DNA of 64,000 bases from Adiantum capillus-veneris (lineage: Eukaryota > Streptophyta > Polypodiopsida > Polypodiales > Pteridaceae). Both the position numbers and the translations under genes were made by a program. Positions 21,291 through 31,576 of the stretch are shown here, piece after piece. The DNA lies in assembly GCA_014529385.2 (NCBI GenBank), contig CM043958.1, forward strand, positions 156,773,293-156,837,292. Direction: 5' to 3'. Positions within the stretch are counted from its first letter, which is position 1. Every line of letters starts with the position of its first letter. The notes beneath the pieces were generated by a model. The model saw only the letters and a program-made list of their open reading frames with translations. It made no database searches and had not been told where the DNA came from.

Positions 21291-22612
21291 GACGATCGCG
21301 ATGCTATATTCATCATCCTCATCGTCTACATCATTCTCCTTCAGTAGATGTTGCTTTGTGCGAGGACTAATCTCCAAAATCTACGCACATTGATGGCAAT
21401 GCTTGCTTTATCATTGACTCGTGGTGTCTAGTTTGAGGGAGATGCTCCGCCCATGGGTATGGCTTCCATTGCATTCTTCTCGGCTGCGTGCAATTTGATA
21501 TTGTGGTTGCCATGCTTGCGGTGGAACAACACCAACCCCACGCTTGTGGTACGTGAATCCTCGATCTCTTCATTGGTGGGAGCGGTACAAAGCATGGTGT
21601 GCACAAGATGATCCTTGATTTTAAGCTACTTTCGATTTCCCTCTAGCCTATTTGACCAACTATGGGATCTCCTTCATGCATTGCTAGAGCAAGGTGACAT
21701 TCCACATCCACTACGACAAGTGCGAGGCCGAGAATTTCCAATGGAAAGAAAGGTTGCCATTGCCCTCATGAGATTGGCAACAGGTTGTTCAAGGAGGATT
21801 GTCGTGGAGCAGTTTGGATGTGGACACTCCACTGTGGTGAAAATAGTGGATGCATTTGTTGATGGTCTACTGCTTCACATGGATAACATCATAAAGTGGC
21901 TGTCAACCCCCTTGGAGATGCAGTCAATGAAGATCGGCATGCAAAAAGCACAGGGTTTTCCAAATTGTTGTGGTGCTATTGATTGCACCCACATCGAGAT
22001 GGAGGCCCTTGAAGGAGAGCTTTCCACAAACTGGTATGATCGCAATGGTAATTACTCTTATGACTTTGCAGGCGATAGTGGACTCGACCATGCGTTTTTG
22101 AGATATCTATGCGGGTTTTCTTGCCTTGCAAACGATAAAAGAGTGCTTCAGAACTTTTTTTTTTTTCGTCTCTCTCAAGCTAATCAAATCTTGAATGGGA
22201 CAAGCTTCACAAGGAGGGGTTACAACATTAGAGAGTACATTATTGGAGACGAGGGGTATTATGAGCTGCCATGGCTTCTGATACCTTTCCAAGAGCCTTT
22301 GTCTCCCTTCGCTTGCCTTCTACACGTATGGTTGTTGAGCGAGCATTTGGCCGCTTGAAAAGCACATGGTGCACTCTTCATGGCACAATCCGTAAGCCAG
22401 ATATTACTCGGCTACCGAGAGTCATAACAGCTTGTTGTATTTTACACAATATGGCAATTGACAATGGTTTGGCAAATATAGATGACATAGATGAAGCACT
22501 CAACATGTACAATCTTGCATATCGTCATGAGTATGTCCCTTTCAATGCTATAAATATAGAAAGTGTAGCCATGTATATTGAGGAAGTACATCGTGCCCAA
22601 TGTGGGATGTAG
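21291..22612 (+). pseudogene. PIF/Harbinger transposase
   Basis: The main frame (21615-22358) contains an HTH-like region with RKVAIALMRLATGCSRRIVVEQFG and STVVKIVD, then GAIDCTHIEM (first catalytic Asp) and IIGDEGYYELPWLL (second). A second frame (22271-22612) supplies STRMVVERAFGRLK (catalytic Glu) and CCILHNMAID, hallmarks of the superfamily. Breaks: a stop and shift near 21605 separate an N-terminal part with WWERYKAWCAQDDP; an extra T near 22063 with a missing T near 22097 leaves about 12 codons out of phase; and a deletion plus frameshift near 22305 joins the last two parts. The enzyme would excise and reinsert the element at 3-bp targets. The start at 21291 is tentative. Confidence 0.8.
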
Positions 22613-22758
22613 ATTCATAAAGTCAAGTCTTCTCAAATAGATAATGTTGATCTTGTGGGGGAATTTTTGGACCATATGTAGCATAAGGCCAACTAGTAGT
22701 CAGCCAATACGACTTTTTCACAAACCATTACTTAATTTTTTTTATTTTTATTTTTTTT

Positions 22759-22788
22759 TTGGGGGGGGGGGGGGGGGGCGGGGCGGGT
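22759..22788. repeat. Poly-G tract with G-quadruplex potential
   Basis: Run of about 20 G, then CGGGGCGGG, immediately after a T-run. Confidence 0.85.
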
Positions 22789-22835
22789 TTATTTGTTTTT
22801 TTTAGTGCTTAAGGGAGCCCTAAGGGCAGCCAAGG

Positions 22836-22905
22836 CGAATAGCCTAGTGGTTTAGGTTGAGTTTCATAGTATGTATGTGATGAGTTTAAATGCTACTCAT
22901 TAAAG
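22836..22905 (+). repeat. tRNA-like SINE head (candidate)
   Basis: TAGCCTAGTGG at about 22842 matches the RNA polymerase III A box. GAGTTTAAATGCTAC about 40 bases on is a decayed B box at tRNA-like spacing. No tail or target duplication was identified. Confidence 0.35.
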
Positions 22906-24114
22906 ATCAGGTTTCTCATGGCATTTTTCTCATTCAGTGATGCTTTTGTTGATAATTCTATTTAGTTTAATGTGTGTAGACAATGTTTGAAACCATTTCG
23001 TATGCTTGTATAATAAATTACAAGGATAAACAAGATGGGAAAAAAGCTTTCTTTTAAAATAATTTGTAGAACCATTTTCTCATCTTAATCTAGTGGGTCT
23101 AACTGCAAGTCATTAATTAATTAAGAGCAAAGATTCTCCACCCTCTGATTTGCAAAAGCAAAACTTCTCTCTTGTTGCATTCCCACACAGTGCCTCCATC
23201 CCCAGACCTCGCACTCGAGGTCATCCTTGTAGCGCACACAGGCGTACTCTCTCCCCTCTGACATTCCACGTCCGAGAACGAGTGCGCTTCCTATCCCAGT
23301 GGTTTGCATGCCTAGCTTAGAGACACAGAGCGACTGAACTTGTCGCATGTTGCTTGCTGCTCGTGCAAGAGCCCTCCCCACACAATAGCGAATAGCTATC
23401 GCAAGCCCTCCACACATCTCCCTACTGTCGGTCCAAGACCTGTCTACGACTTGTCCGCACGTGTCTACCACCCCGCGAGATCACTCGTCTGCAATGCGCG
23501 CTCATCCTTTTGTCCACTGCCCGACGCGAAACCTTAGCTAGAAAAATCTCGTTTTCTCTCCAGAGCCATCCTGACACATGACACAGTCGCTGTCGGGATG
23601 AAATGTCTCTCTCTCCCTCTCTCTCTCTCTACACGTGCCTCCCCCACGACTCTTTTCCCTCAAAGCTCCACAACATCTATGGAGATTCTCCTCAAAACAA
23701 ATGCGAAAATGATTAGAGGAACATATTTGGGAGCCTTAAGAGCAGCAAGTAAAGAACCAAAGAGATCACAAATCCATGTAAAATCAATATATGCAATAGA
23801 TTATGTCAAATCTAGAGAGTCTCAGGATTCAGGTATTTGTTCTTTTAAGCTTTAGCATGGGAACTTTATGTAGGCTGAGCTTGGTAAGTCAAAAAGTAAT
23901 TCAATCAAGAAACAAAGGTCCAAGGTTAAGGTTTCACTCATCATCATCTCTGAGGTTCAATAGGCCACCTTGGCTTTGAGAAACCACTACAATTTTAATA
24001 TCCAACATGATATCTTGGTGAGCAATCATAAATTTTGGGCTTGGTCCATATCTTGTTGTTAACTCGCGCGCTTGAGGTGAAATGTCAACTTGGTGTGTTT
24101 AAAAAATTAACAAC

Positions 24115-24150
24115 CACCACCACCACCACCACCCCCCCCCCCCACCCCCC

Positions 24151-24181
<31 letters not shown>

Positions 24182-24200
24182 ACTCTCACACACACACACA
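24115..24200. repeat. Compound (CAC)n-(C)n-(CT)n-(CA)n microsatellite
   Basis: Directly readable as successive CAC, C, CT and CA tracts. Confidence 0.95.
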
Positions 24201-24883
24201 GCCTGTTTTCAAATGGGTTCCCTTGTTTGTATATTGGGATCTCCACTTTTCCTAGTGCTTTTACATCTACCCCTTGAATATTTTGCTAAGCAAGGACAAA
24301 TTGATAGCTGCAAGTTACAATTTTACACCCTTTTAAAGCTTTGGTTCAACCGTAGTGGGTGGCCAATTCACTTTCTTTCTATTTCTTTAAACCCAATTTC
24401 ACTAGGTGATTGCCTCAACATCCCCCTTTACCTTAGTTTACTTAACTAAAGGCATACTTAATAACAAGGTTTAAGTCAAACCTTAACTGCTTCAAGGGTC
24501 GAGCTTATAATTAATTAGCTATGAGGTCCAAGGTTTGTATAGCTACAGGCTGAGACCCATGTTGACTTGCTAGACAATGCAAAAAGCTTGTTGAGCACGT
24601 GTTGGGACTAGGACTAGTGAGGATTATGGTTTATTATTATAAAGAAGGCTTTAAACCAAACCATGGCAAACAATAGAGACCTTAATCTTCAACATGATTT
24701 GAGAGAGAGAGAGAGAGAGAGAAAAGTTAGCACATTACATCCAAAATACATTTTAAAAGGAGCCATTGCAAAAGTAATGAACTACAATATTCAAAGGCTT
24801 AAATTACAACAACTCTTCCTCACATCCATAAATAAACCGAAGTATGTTCACAAACTAGAGAGAGCTTGGCTACGTCCACCAAT

Positions 24884-26210
24884 TTAACCTTGCTTAGCTA
24901 GAAAGGCACCCACCAAATTGGTTAGCGTGGAAATGGAGTCTTGAAGCACCACCATTTGCTCTTCTGCAGCCTTGGTTTGGCGCTCCTATAAAACTAATAG
25001 CTCCTCAATTTGTTGCTTTTGCTCTAGCGAGCGTGTTGAGCCGTCTTCTCCATGCTCTCTACCAAGTTTTTGGAAATCTCCTGAAATTCGCGCTTCACCT
25101 CAGCAACCCTCCCTAGCTTTTGCCCTCATTTTTTGCCACTCAAACTAGGATCTTTGCCTGGGATTGATGATGACTCCTCACCTTGGGAGGGTGGTGGATT
25201 GCAATTCTCTTAAGAATACAAGAAATAGGAATGCATTCAATTATACACAAATAACAATAAGACATAGGAAATAAACGAAACATTTGGGATTGCATTTTAT
25301 AGAGAGGCTTACCAAAGTTTGACTTTGAACTATCGATAGGGTTATCACCTGGATCAACTAATGAGTCCTTTGAGAATCTTTGGTCGAGGATTGCATAGAT
25401 CTTCTCATTGTAATACCTTGGGAAGTTGTTGGCTACCCGCTCCTCGGGGTCCATTTGGCCCCAAGAGCTCATTCTTGAAGGCACAGCCCTGTTCCAATCC
25501 CGTATTTTCCAAAATTTTGGAAAAATGTTATCCCATTTGTCCATGCACTGCAATTGCGTTCGTGTCACTCCAGCTTCTTTGCACCATTCGGCTACCTTGC
25601 ACCACCGGTCGTCCAAGGACAAGACCCGCTCTCTACCCTGTGCATCCGCCAAGAACTCATGGAGACGAAGTTTTGCATCCGCCAAGACACAAACCTCTTC
25701 CAAACTCCAATTGCCACGATTGCCAGTTGAGTCACTTGCGGAGAGCTTACTACGACGAGCCTTTTGTGTTGCATTCTTTAAATTCTTCTTGACACGCTCA
25801 TCACGAGATGGCGTAGAGCCCTTCTTGGCAGACGGTGTCTTCCTAGTGTTGTCATTGTCAATTGAAGGTGTTGCCATGATGTCGTCAGTTGCCGATGTAG
25901 TGGGTGGAGTTGGCAAAGGTGGTGGATTGGGCAAGCATGGAGGAGGACCAAAAAATGAAGCTCCAATTGGCATGATTCTGTGAGTCGATGGAAGGAAACG
26001 CTCCAAGGGTGACGACAAACGGGTGGTGTAGGTTGTCGCAACCGGGGATGAAAGTTGTGATGCAATCGGGATAGTAGGTTGCGATGCGAATGAGAGAGAT
26101 GGCTATAATGCAATTACTTGGGAGAGTTGAGACCATGAGAAGTCCTCCCCTTGATGGCTGTCTTCCACTTCAGACGACAGGCTGTTGAGGTCAAATGAAA
26201 AATGATCCAT
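24884..26210 (-). pseudogene. Harbinger Myb/SANT-like protein (ORF1), two exons
   Basis: The start ATG at 26208-26210 opens with MDHFSFDLNSL. One in-frame TAG at 26103-26105 (codon 36) interrupts it. A Pro/Ser/Thr-rich linker and a basic patch follow, then a trihelix/SANT-like domain (about 25770-25370) with NRGNWSLEEVCVLADAK, RWCKVAEWCK and QCMDKWDNIFPKFWKI, the Trp-spaced pattern of DNA-binding Myb-like proteins that accompany PIF/Harbinger transposases. A 104-bp intron (25209-25312) leads to exon 2, which has a frameshift and stops and ends in a Gln/Glu-rich coiled-coil-like tail (stop at 24884). It would bind element ends and aid transposase. A host trihelix gene fragment is the alternative. 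Confidence 0.65.
25209..25312 (-). other. Predicted 104-bp intron in Harbinger ORF1
   Basis: Minus-strand donor TTTG|GTAAG and acceptor TTCTTAAG|AG. Splicing keeps the frame for about 27 further codons. Confidence 0.5.
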
Positions 26211-26268
26211 GATGGTTAGGAGAAATTCGAGCCTGGAGAGCTGCTCCTAGAGCTTCTGGTTATTTCTG

Positions 26269-26272
<4 letters not shown>

Positions 26273-26353
<81 letters not shown>
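26273..26353. repeat. (GA)n microsatellite, ~40 units
   Basis: Uninterrupted GA on the plus strand, which is CT on the sense strand of Harbinger ORF1, about 65 bases upstream of its ATG. Confidence 0.98.
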
Positions 26354-26360
<7 letters not shown>

Positions 26361-26537
26361 ACTTTGTGTGTGCACGCGTGAGAGAATAGAGGTAATCATG
26401 AGCGCTAATCGCGAGAAAGGTGGCTGGGAAAGGCGGCTGATAGGAGGGCATTAAAGGCAATCTTTCGGTAAAAGTTTGCAACTATGCCTTTTTTGGCATA
26501 GTTGGGGAGTGGAGGATAGTAGAACTATGCCAACTTA

Positions 26538-26609
26538 GTTTTACACACGTGACCATTGCAAGGGATTAGTTTCCAAGGAAAATAACTGAAAATTAAGCCT
26601 CGCATGACC
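26538..26609. repeat. Candidate right terminal inverted repeat of Harbinger element
   Basis: The complement begins GGTCATGCGAGGCTTAAT and aligns with 20777 onward. See the left repeat for the shared blocks and the alternative reading. Confidence 0.5.
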
Positions 26610-26937
26610 ACACCTCAATGTGAAATGGGGAGCTCTCTAGACGCTGGCCCGGTAGAGAGCACGTCCCGCTCTCAAAGAAAGCATGTGAGGCGAGCAAGCA
26701 GAGCTTCCAATTCACATGAGGTGATGGTTTGCAACTAGTTGGCAACTTTCCGGAAACCATTTTGTTTACATGGAGAAAATTTGAGAAGGGGTTACTTTTT
26801 CACTCCACCCTTGGGACTTCGGAGGAGAAGCAAGAATGCAACCAAAGAAAAAAAAAGACAAATTGTGGCCACCTTTTCTAAGAAGTGTTTTATCAAGAAA
26901 TATCTTTGGGAGCTTTTTATAGAAACGTGCGCTCACC

Positions 26938-26942
<5 letters not shown>

Positions 26943-26989
<47 letters not shown>
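26943..26989. repeat. (CT)n microsatellite
   Basis: About 23 uninterrupted CT units. Confidence 0.98.
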
Positions 26990-26993
<4 letters not shown>

Positions 26994-27077
26994 TTTTACT
27001 TCCTTACAAAACAAAAAGGTCCTCAAGGGAGCCTTCACGTGAACTTGAGTGCAACCGATTGCCGGTTGTAAATTAGT

Positions 27078-27200
27078 TTTTTTTTTCTTTAAGTGCTGGA
27101 ATATATTAAAAGAAAAAGAAAAAAGTACAACTTTGTGTCACAGGTAGGGAGAGAACCATCCCAAAACAAAGAAAAATCACAACTGGAGACATGACTCTAT
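27078..27200 (-). mobile_element. 5'-truncated LINE 3' end
   Basis: Starts with a T-run and then follows the same order of short blocks as the LINE 3' end at 14445-14550: AGTGnnGnAnTAnATTAAAA, an A-rich stretch, AAGTACAA and CATAGGTA(A)GG-like sequence. It fits a short, dead-on-arrival LINE copy. Confidence 0.55.
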
Positions 27201-27269
27201 CATAATGAATTGCCAACCCCACCTTCATGTGAATTGGCTCAGCATGTCTGTACTATCTATAGGCTACTA

Positions 27270-27850
27270 TCTATACTATTTCTATAATATTTTATACACT
27301 GGCAAAGCATAAAGTCAACCACTTGTCAAAAGCTATGAGCTTTCGGCTCCATGGTATTGCGAGCTGTGTAAGATCCCCGTCCCACCATGTGGTTACAAGG
27401 GCTCAAAATCTACGGTGCACGTAAAAATTGTGGTCTCAAAGAGTGGTTGGAGCTCTTGCAGAGCCTCACCCTCACGCTACAACAGCTATAAAATGGATGG
27501 AATTCACCATTTTCTTGCAATGCACCAGACTTGTCTAGCATGTCAATGCTCCTTCCCACTCACTACGGCCGATAGAATCCCTAATTTTTGATGAATCGAC
27601 AGCCTTATTGCTTTAATTTCGCAAGGAATCATGTAGTTTTAGGCCTACAACAGAACATCCTATGCAAATTGTGGGAGTGCATTTCCACGCTTCTAGTGCA
27701 TGCCAACAGAATGCGTTGCAAGCTCTCTAACCTCTGGGCGGGACGCAGCTCTAAGCTCTATACTATTCTATTCTATAATGGCAAAGCGTAATGTCAACCA
27801 ACTGTCAGAAGCTACAAGCTTTCGACTCCTATGGTGTTGCGAGTTGCCTA
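27270..27850. repeat. ~100-bp direct repeat, two copies
   Basis: 27270-27370 and 27755-27850 share CTATACTATT, TATAAT, GGCAAAGC, GTCAACCA, AAGCTnnnAGCTTTCG and TTGCGAG in the same order. Confidence 0.65.
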
Positions 27851-28698
27851 AAAATTGCAAGGAGTGACGTGACACTGTCGTATGCCCATGCTACATTTTC
27901 ATGCATAATGAATCACATCTTTTTTAAGCATTAAGATTTTATTGTGGTTTTCTTTGATGACATTTTGGTTTTTAGTAAGAATGAAAACTAGTTTGCCTTG
28001 ATTGCTTCACTATGCAATGGTGTGGATTTTATCTCATGGCATCTGAAGAGGGGCCCTTTTCACTTTGCATCTCGTGAGAACAGTCCAGAGCTTGCTTAGC
28101 ATGCCCATGTTGGACATATCTTGCAATGAGTGTACTCTAGGAGACCACATTGCAAGCAAGAAGTTGATCCATACTTTTCAAGAGCACCTCATGTTTCTCC
28201 AATAGCCCTTGACTAGCAACCTCATCATGAATACTGTTGCCCATGGCAATGTCTTGCACAATTACATGCCTTCAAGGTGCACAATAGGTGATTGCATCTC
28301 AAGAGAGGCTCTTCTCAGTTTAAAAGCAGTTCAAAGTTTCCTTGCCATGCTGATGTTTGGCAGGATACACTCAAGTCACTGCATCATGGTTTAGACATTG
28401 ATGGGTTGTAGGCTTGCCTACTCTACTAGACATTATGGACTCCAGAGACCAACATCAATTTGAGTTCTTCTTGCTCCAAATACACACAAGACACTCTTGG
28501 AGTCTACAAGGATAGTTTGAGAGAGTGGGAGACACTCAAGGATTGAGAGTCCTGAGACTACGCCGTAGACAATTCCAGTACTACAAGGGATCTTAGGAGA
28601 GACACGCCTAGATGATAGATAGAGGACACACACCCAACACACTTGATTTGTCCCATAGGCTAATTTGCATCCATCTCTTAGGTGAACTTGTTCTCTTT

Positions 28699-28703
28699 AG
28701 AGG
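28699..28703. repeat. Candidate 5-bp target duplication, left (AGAGG)
   Basis: Compare AAAGG at 34772-34776 beyond the last LTR; four of five bases agree. Confidence 0.4.
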
Positions 28704-29354
28704 TGTGAGTTCCCTAACCCCGAGAAGATTGGGGCGACTTGATAGATGTCCTTCCTTTATTCTCAAGTTCCTTTGGCAACACCCTACTCCGTTTTCACGA
28801 AGCAGAGATAGTGCAACAGAAGAGAGGAAGTCCTTTATCCATAATGATCGTGGTTGTAAGGGTCATACGCCACATGCCAGGTGAATAAATCAAGGATTCT
28901 AATGGAATCTATTTTCTATAACATATAGATGAAAACCCATTGACATATTTAGAATCCATAAACAACACCTTTTTCCCCATGTTTAAGAGGTACGACTACC
29001 ATTCATAAGCCCTGAATATGATATGAGCCATAGTTTAAACTAACTAGGAATCTTGTGAAAAATACTTGACTAATTAGGTCCACCCATTCGTACACTAGTA
29101 TCCTATTTCTTGTTTTCTAATTACTACCACACTGTTTTACATATACAAACAGTGTTCCTTAATTAATTTCGGACATAGGTTCTTTTATGCAGCTCTTCAA
29201 ACAATACCAAAACAATTCAAACAAGGCCTAATGAAGACAATCCTATATTTCAATAAAAATAACTTTTTCAATTTCTTATAAGTTTGCTACTCGCGGACTT
29301 TCTCTGTCTAACCAACAGAGCCTTTGAAAAGAATTTATTCGCTAACCATGAATT

Positions 29355-29585
29355 GTGCAACCTTCCTATCTCGCCAACCGCAAGGCATCCCACTAATCAT
29401 GAGGAATCTTGCTAACCGCGAGGCATGCCGCTAACTACGAGGCATCTTGCTAACCGCTAGGCATCTCGCTAATTGCAAAGAAGAAAAGAGAGGTGATAAC
29501 CTCAGCTTAATCTCCGCTAACCGTAGAATCATCTCGCTAATCGCGAGGTATCTTGCTAATCGCAAGGCATCTCGCTACCCGCGAG
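29355..29585. repeat. ~20-bp tandem array in LTR1
   Basis: About ten degenerate copies of GCTAACCGCGAGGCATCTC. The equivalent array in LTR2 is at 32278-32545. Confidence 0.8.
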
Positions 29586-29751
29586 GGAAAAAAGATATTC
29601 TTCCAACAATTCTTCTCTTAAAATGATTCTTCAAACCTGATCAACCAACTCCTCATTATAAACCAGTAACAACTTATCAAACAATAACAATTTATCAAGC
29701 AATAACAATTTAATAAACAGTGATAATTTATCAAACAATCCTTTCACTAAT

Positions 29752-29949
29752 CTATGAAAACATATGCTTGTTTCTTGTGATAGAATCACGTTTCTTGAAT
29801 AGTTTAAGAGAATCCCTATGCTTAGCTTCCCAAGTCAACATGAATAGCAATGCATTATAAATTTGTCTTACCGGACTAGCGACATGTTCAATTACCTCCT
29901 GTGTTGGAGGTGGGACGGCTTCAACTCCTTCCGCAGCCGATACATCCAC
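29752..29949 (-). CDS. Leader open frame in gypsy LTR1, unknown
   Basis: A 65-codon minus-strand frame lies about 300-500 bases downstream of the LTR TATA box, after the CT-rich leader. Its middle part (QEVIEHVASPVRQIYNALL) looks helical. The corresponding segment of LTR2 (about 32970-32710) is similar: a frame begins ATG GCC near 32961 but has a stop after about 31 codons, so the original frame probably began there and was about 100 codons long. The function is unknown. Confidence 0.3.
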   Translation of the reverse strand: MDVSAAEGVEAVPPPTQEVIEHVASPVRQIYNALLFMLTWEAKHRDSLKLFKKRDSITRNKHMFS

Positions 29950-30068
29950 TTGAGCTACAATTGGAGTAGATGATACTTCTTTTGCACCTTCTTTGGTGGT
30001 GGATGATATGAGCGTACTTCAAGCTTTGAGTCACTCACTTTGAGGCCATCATATTACAAAAGAGAAAA

Positions 30069-30072
<4 letters not shown>

Positions 30073-30101
<29 letters not shown>
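30073..30101. repeat. (GA)n microsatellite in LTR1
   Basis: GA repeat, equivalent to 32983-33015 in LTR2, lying in the transcript leader of the LTR. Confidence 0.95.
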
Positions 30102-30104
<3 letters not shown>

Positions 30105-30797
30105 TTAAGAATCCGAAGGACAACACGACGATGGTAGAGGGGGAGTTGAAGATGGAGATGGGTTGAGGTGAGAGGTGGAGAGAGAGAGGGTATCTCCGGC
30201 ATTATGGCAAGAGAGCTTCCGCTTCTGAGAACTTCTATGTGTGTGTCTTGAAAGTGAGGGAAGAGGGGCCTTTATATAAGCTCTCAAGAGCCAAAAATAC
30301 AAGCCAAGAAGAACGAAAAAGTAGAAAGATAAGTTTGCGCACGTTGCGGTTGTTAGTAAGAAAAATAATTCAAAAAATAAAAAAAATGGTGGACAAGCAT
30401 TTGGATGGGCGATTTTGAGTTTCTAATTTTAGAAGAGGCTTGGATTGCAAGAAAAGAAGCTCTAATCTTGTCTCACTTTCCTTTCTTCTCTAAAAATACT
30501 CTTCCTTTCCTAAGATTACTCTCTCTTTCCTAAAATTACTCCTTCTTTCTTGAGGCTTAAGCTTCCCATATCAACCTATTGTTTTCAAGCGAATAAAAGC
30601 CATAATTAATAGTTTCAGAGTCCAATTTTTTATCCGATCGTTCCGTTGGATAGTTTATAACTTAACAAAATGCAAACCCTGTATATTTGCAAAGTAAATG
30701 AGATAGTTTTATTAAAAAATATTGGGTACATTACAATCTCGCCAATTTAGGGATTCGAGATGTCCTCATCTCAAGAAAAAGTTAGGATACTCCTACT

Positions 30798-31040
30798 CTA
30801 ATTACTATCTCGGCCATCATTACATCCAAAACGGTGGTGTCTTTGCAGCAGAGAAGTAATCATCCATAGCCTTAATCTATACTTCTGCATCTTTATCAAT
30901 ATCAACATCCTCTTCTCTAAAAGAATGTGGTTGCATTGTTTGAGCAACAATTTCTTTTCTTGAATTTTTGTGTAAATAGCATCGTTCTGAGGGTTTTCCA
31001 ACGTAGAAGTGATTTGAGGATTCCCTTGAGTGTACATCAA
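30798..31040 (-). pseudogene. Truncated gypsy gag N-terminus (internal copy 1)
   Basis: Minus-strand frames include MQP-x-SF-x-E-x-DVDIDKDAEV followed, after a stop, by a stretch like IKAMDDYFSAA. This is the conserved capsid start of plant Ty3/gypsy gag (P-S-F-x-G...A-x-x-W-x-x-x-M-x-x-Y-F). It ends within about 30 codons at the 3' LTR junction. The copy in the other internal segment (33755-33940) is similar and equally truncated, so the deletion predates the tandem duplication. Confidence 0.6.
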
Positions 31041-31084
31041 TGTTTATCAAATTAATAGGATCTTTTCCAAACTTAGACTTAACC

Positions 31085-31345
31085 AGTCCACTAAAGCTCA
31101 ATTGTATGACTTTACCAATCATTACTTATCCGATCTATTAAAACTCAATCACCTGACTTAACCAATCTTGACTTATCCAGTCCATCAAAACTTAGTCACA
31201 CGACTTAACCAGTTATTACTTATCTAGTCCATAAAAAATCAGTCACATGACTTAACCAGTCATGGTTAGCTCAATCACATTACTTAACCAATCATGGCTT
31301 ATCCAATCTACCAAAAATAACTTACATGACTTAACGAGCCATACA
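31085..31345. repeat. ~50-60-bp tandem array, internal copy 1
   Basis: About four degenerate units with TCACATGACTTAACCAGTCA and TTACTTATCCAGTCCA. The equivalent array is at 34040-34310. Confidence 0.8.
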
Positions 31346-31557
31346 ATTTTTTTGAAGAACAATAACGTAATCTTTTTATTCATAAAGACATCAAAATGTC
31401 ATATACGTATCTAGAAAAATTTCTCAATGAGAAAATACATTGGTTTCAACCGTAAGACATCAACTAACACGTCGTTGTAATATCTCTGTGAGTCAGTTAA
31501 TGGGTATAGAAACCATACACATGAGGAAGCTTGAAGTAGCCAATTAAATATTTTTAA

Positions 31558-31576
31558 CTGAGACTCTGATATCAAT
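31558..31576 (-). promoter_or_regulatory. Primer-binding site of tandem gypsy element
   Basis: Minus strand TTGATATCAGAGTCTCAG, two mismatches to the initiator Met tRNA primer site within its first 12 bases, directly after LTR2. Confidence 0.6.

Larger units (their letters stand above)
22613..24883. other. Harbinger interior without recognised genes
   Basis: It contains a poly-T/poly-G tract (about 22738-22788), a tRNA-like segment (22836-22905), CT patches (23607-23632) and a CAC/C/CT compound microsatellite (24115-24200). Other frames show no domain. Confidence 0.5.
20777..26609. mobile_element. PIF/Harbinger-type DNA transposon, decayed (5.8 kb)
   Basis: It contains the two genes typical of the superfamily, a DDE transposase (plus strand, 21.3-22.6 kb) and a Myb/SANT-like protein (minus strand, 26.2-24.9 kb), arranged convergently between candidate inverted repeats. 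Each gene start is preceded by a CT-rich tract on its sense strand. Both genes are broken. The 2.3 kb between the gene 3' ends holds a poly-G tract and a tRNA-like segment and may include later insertions. Confidence 0.65.
26610..28703. other. No gene; several repeats
   Basis: It holds a CT microsatellite (26943-26989), a LINE 3' fragment (27078-27200) and two copies of a ~100-bp repeat. The remaining frames show no recognisable domain. Confidence 0.5.
28704..30734 (-). repeat. LTR1 (3' LTR) of tandem gypsy element
   Basis: 2,031 bp; bounded by TGTGAG at 28704 and TACATTACA at 30734. It contains a minus-strand TATA box near 30274, a GA tract (30073-30101), a 65-codon frame and a ~20-bp tandem array. 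Confidence 0.75.

Noticed and set aside
26260-26481. Open frames made of Ser-Leu or Arg-Glu repeats (also at 26739-27071, 32969-33352, 55946-56217, 62183-62586 and others)
   Set aside because: They are translations of CT/GA microsatellites in all frames, not proteins.
29355-29585. CRISPR-like array
   Set aside because: The ~20-bp units are degenerate and directly adjoining without unique spacers; it is a tandem repeat inside a plant LTR.
28704-31400. Reading the 2.7-kb repeats at 28.7 and 31.6 kb as giant LTRs with a 177-bp interior
   Set aside because: A gag fragment lies inside the repeat and TGTAATGTACCC marks the true LTR start, so the repeat is LTR plus internal region in tandem.
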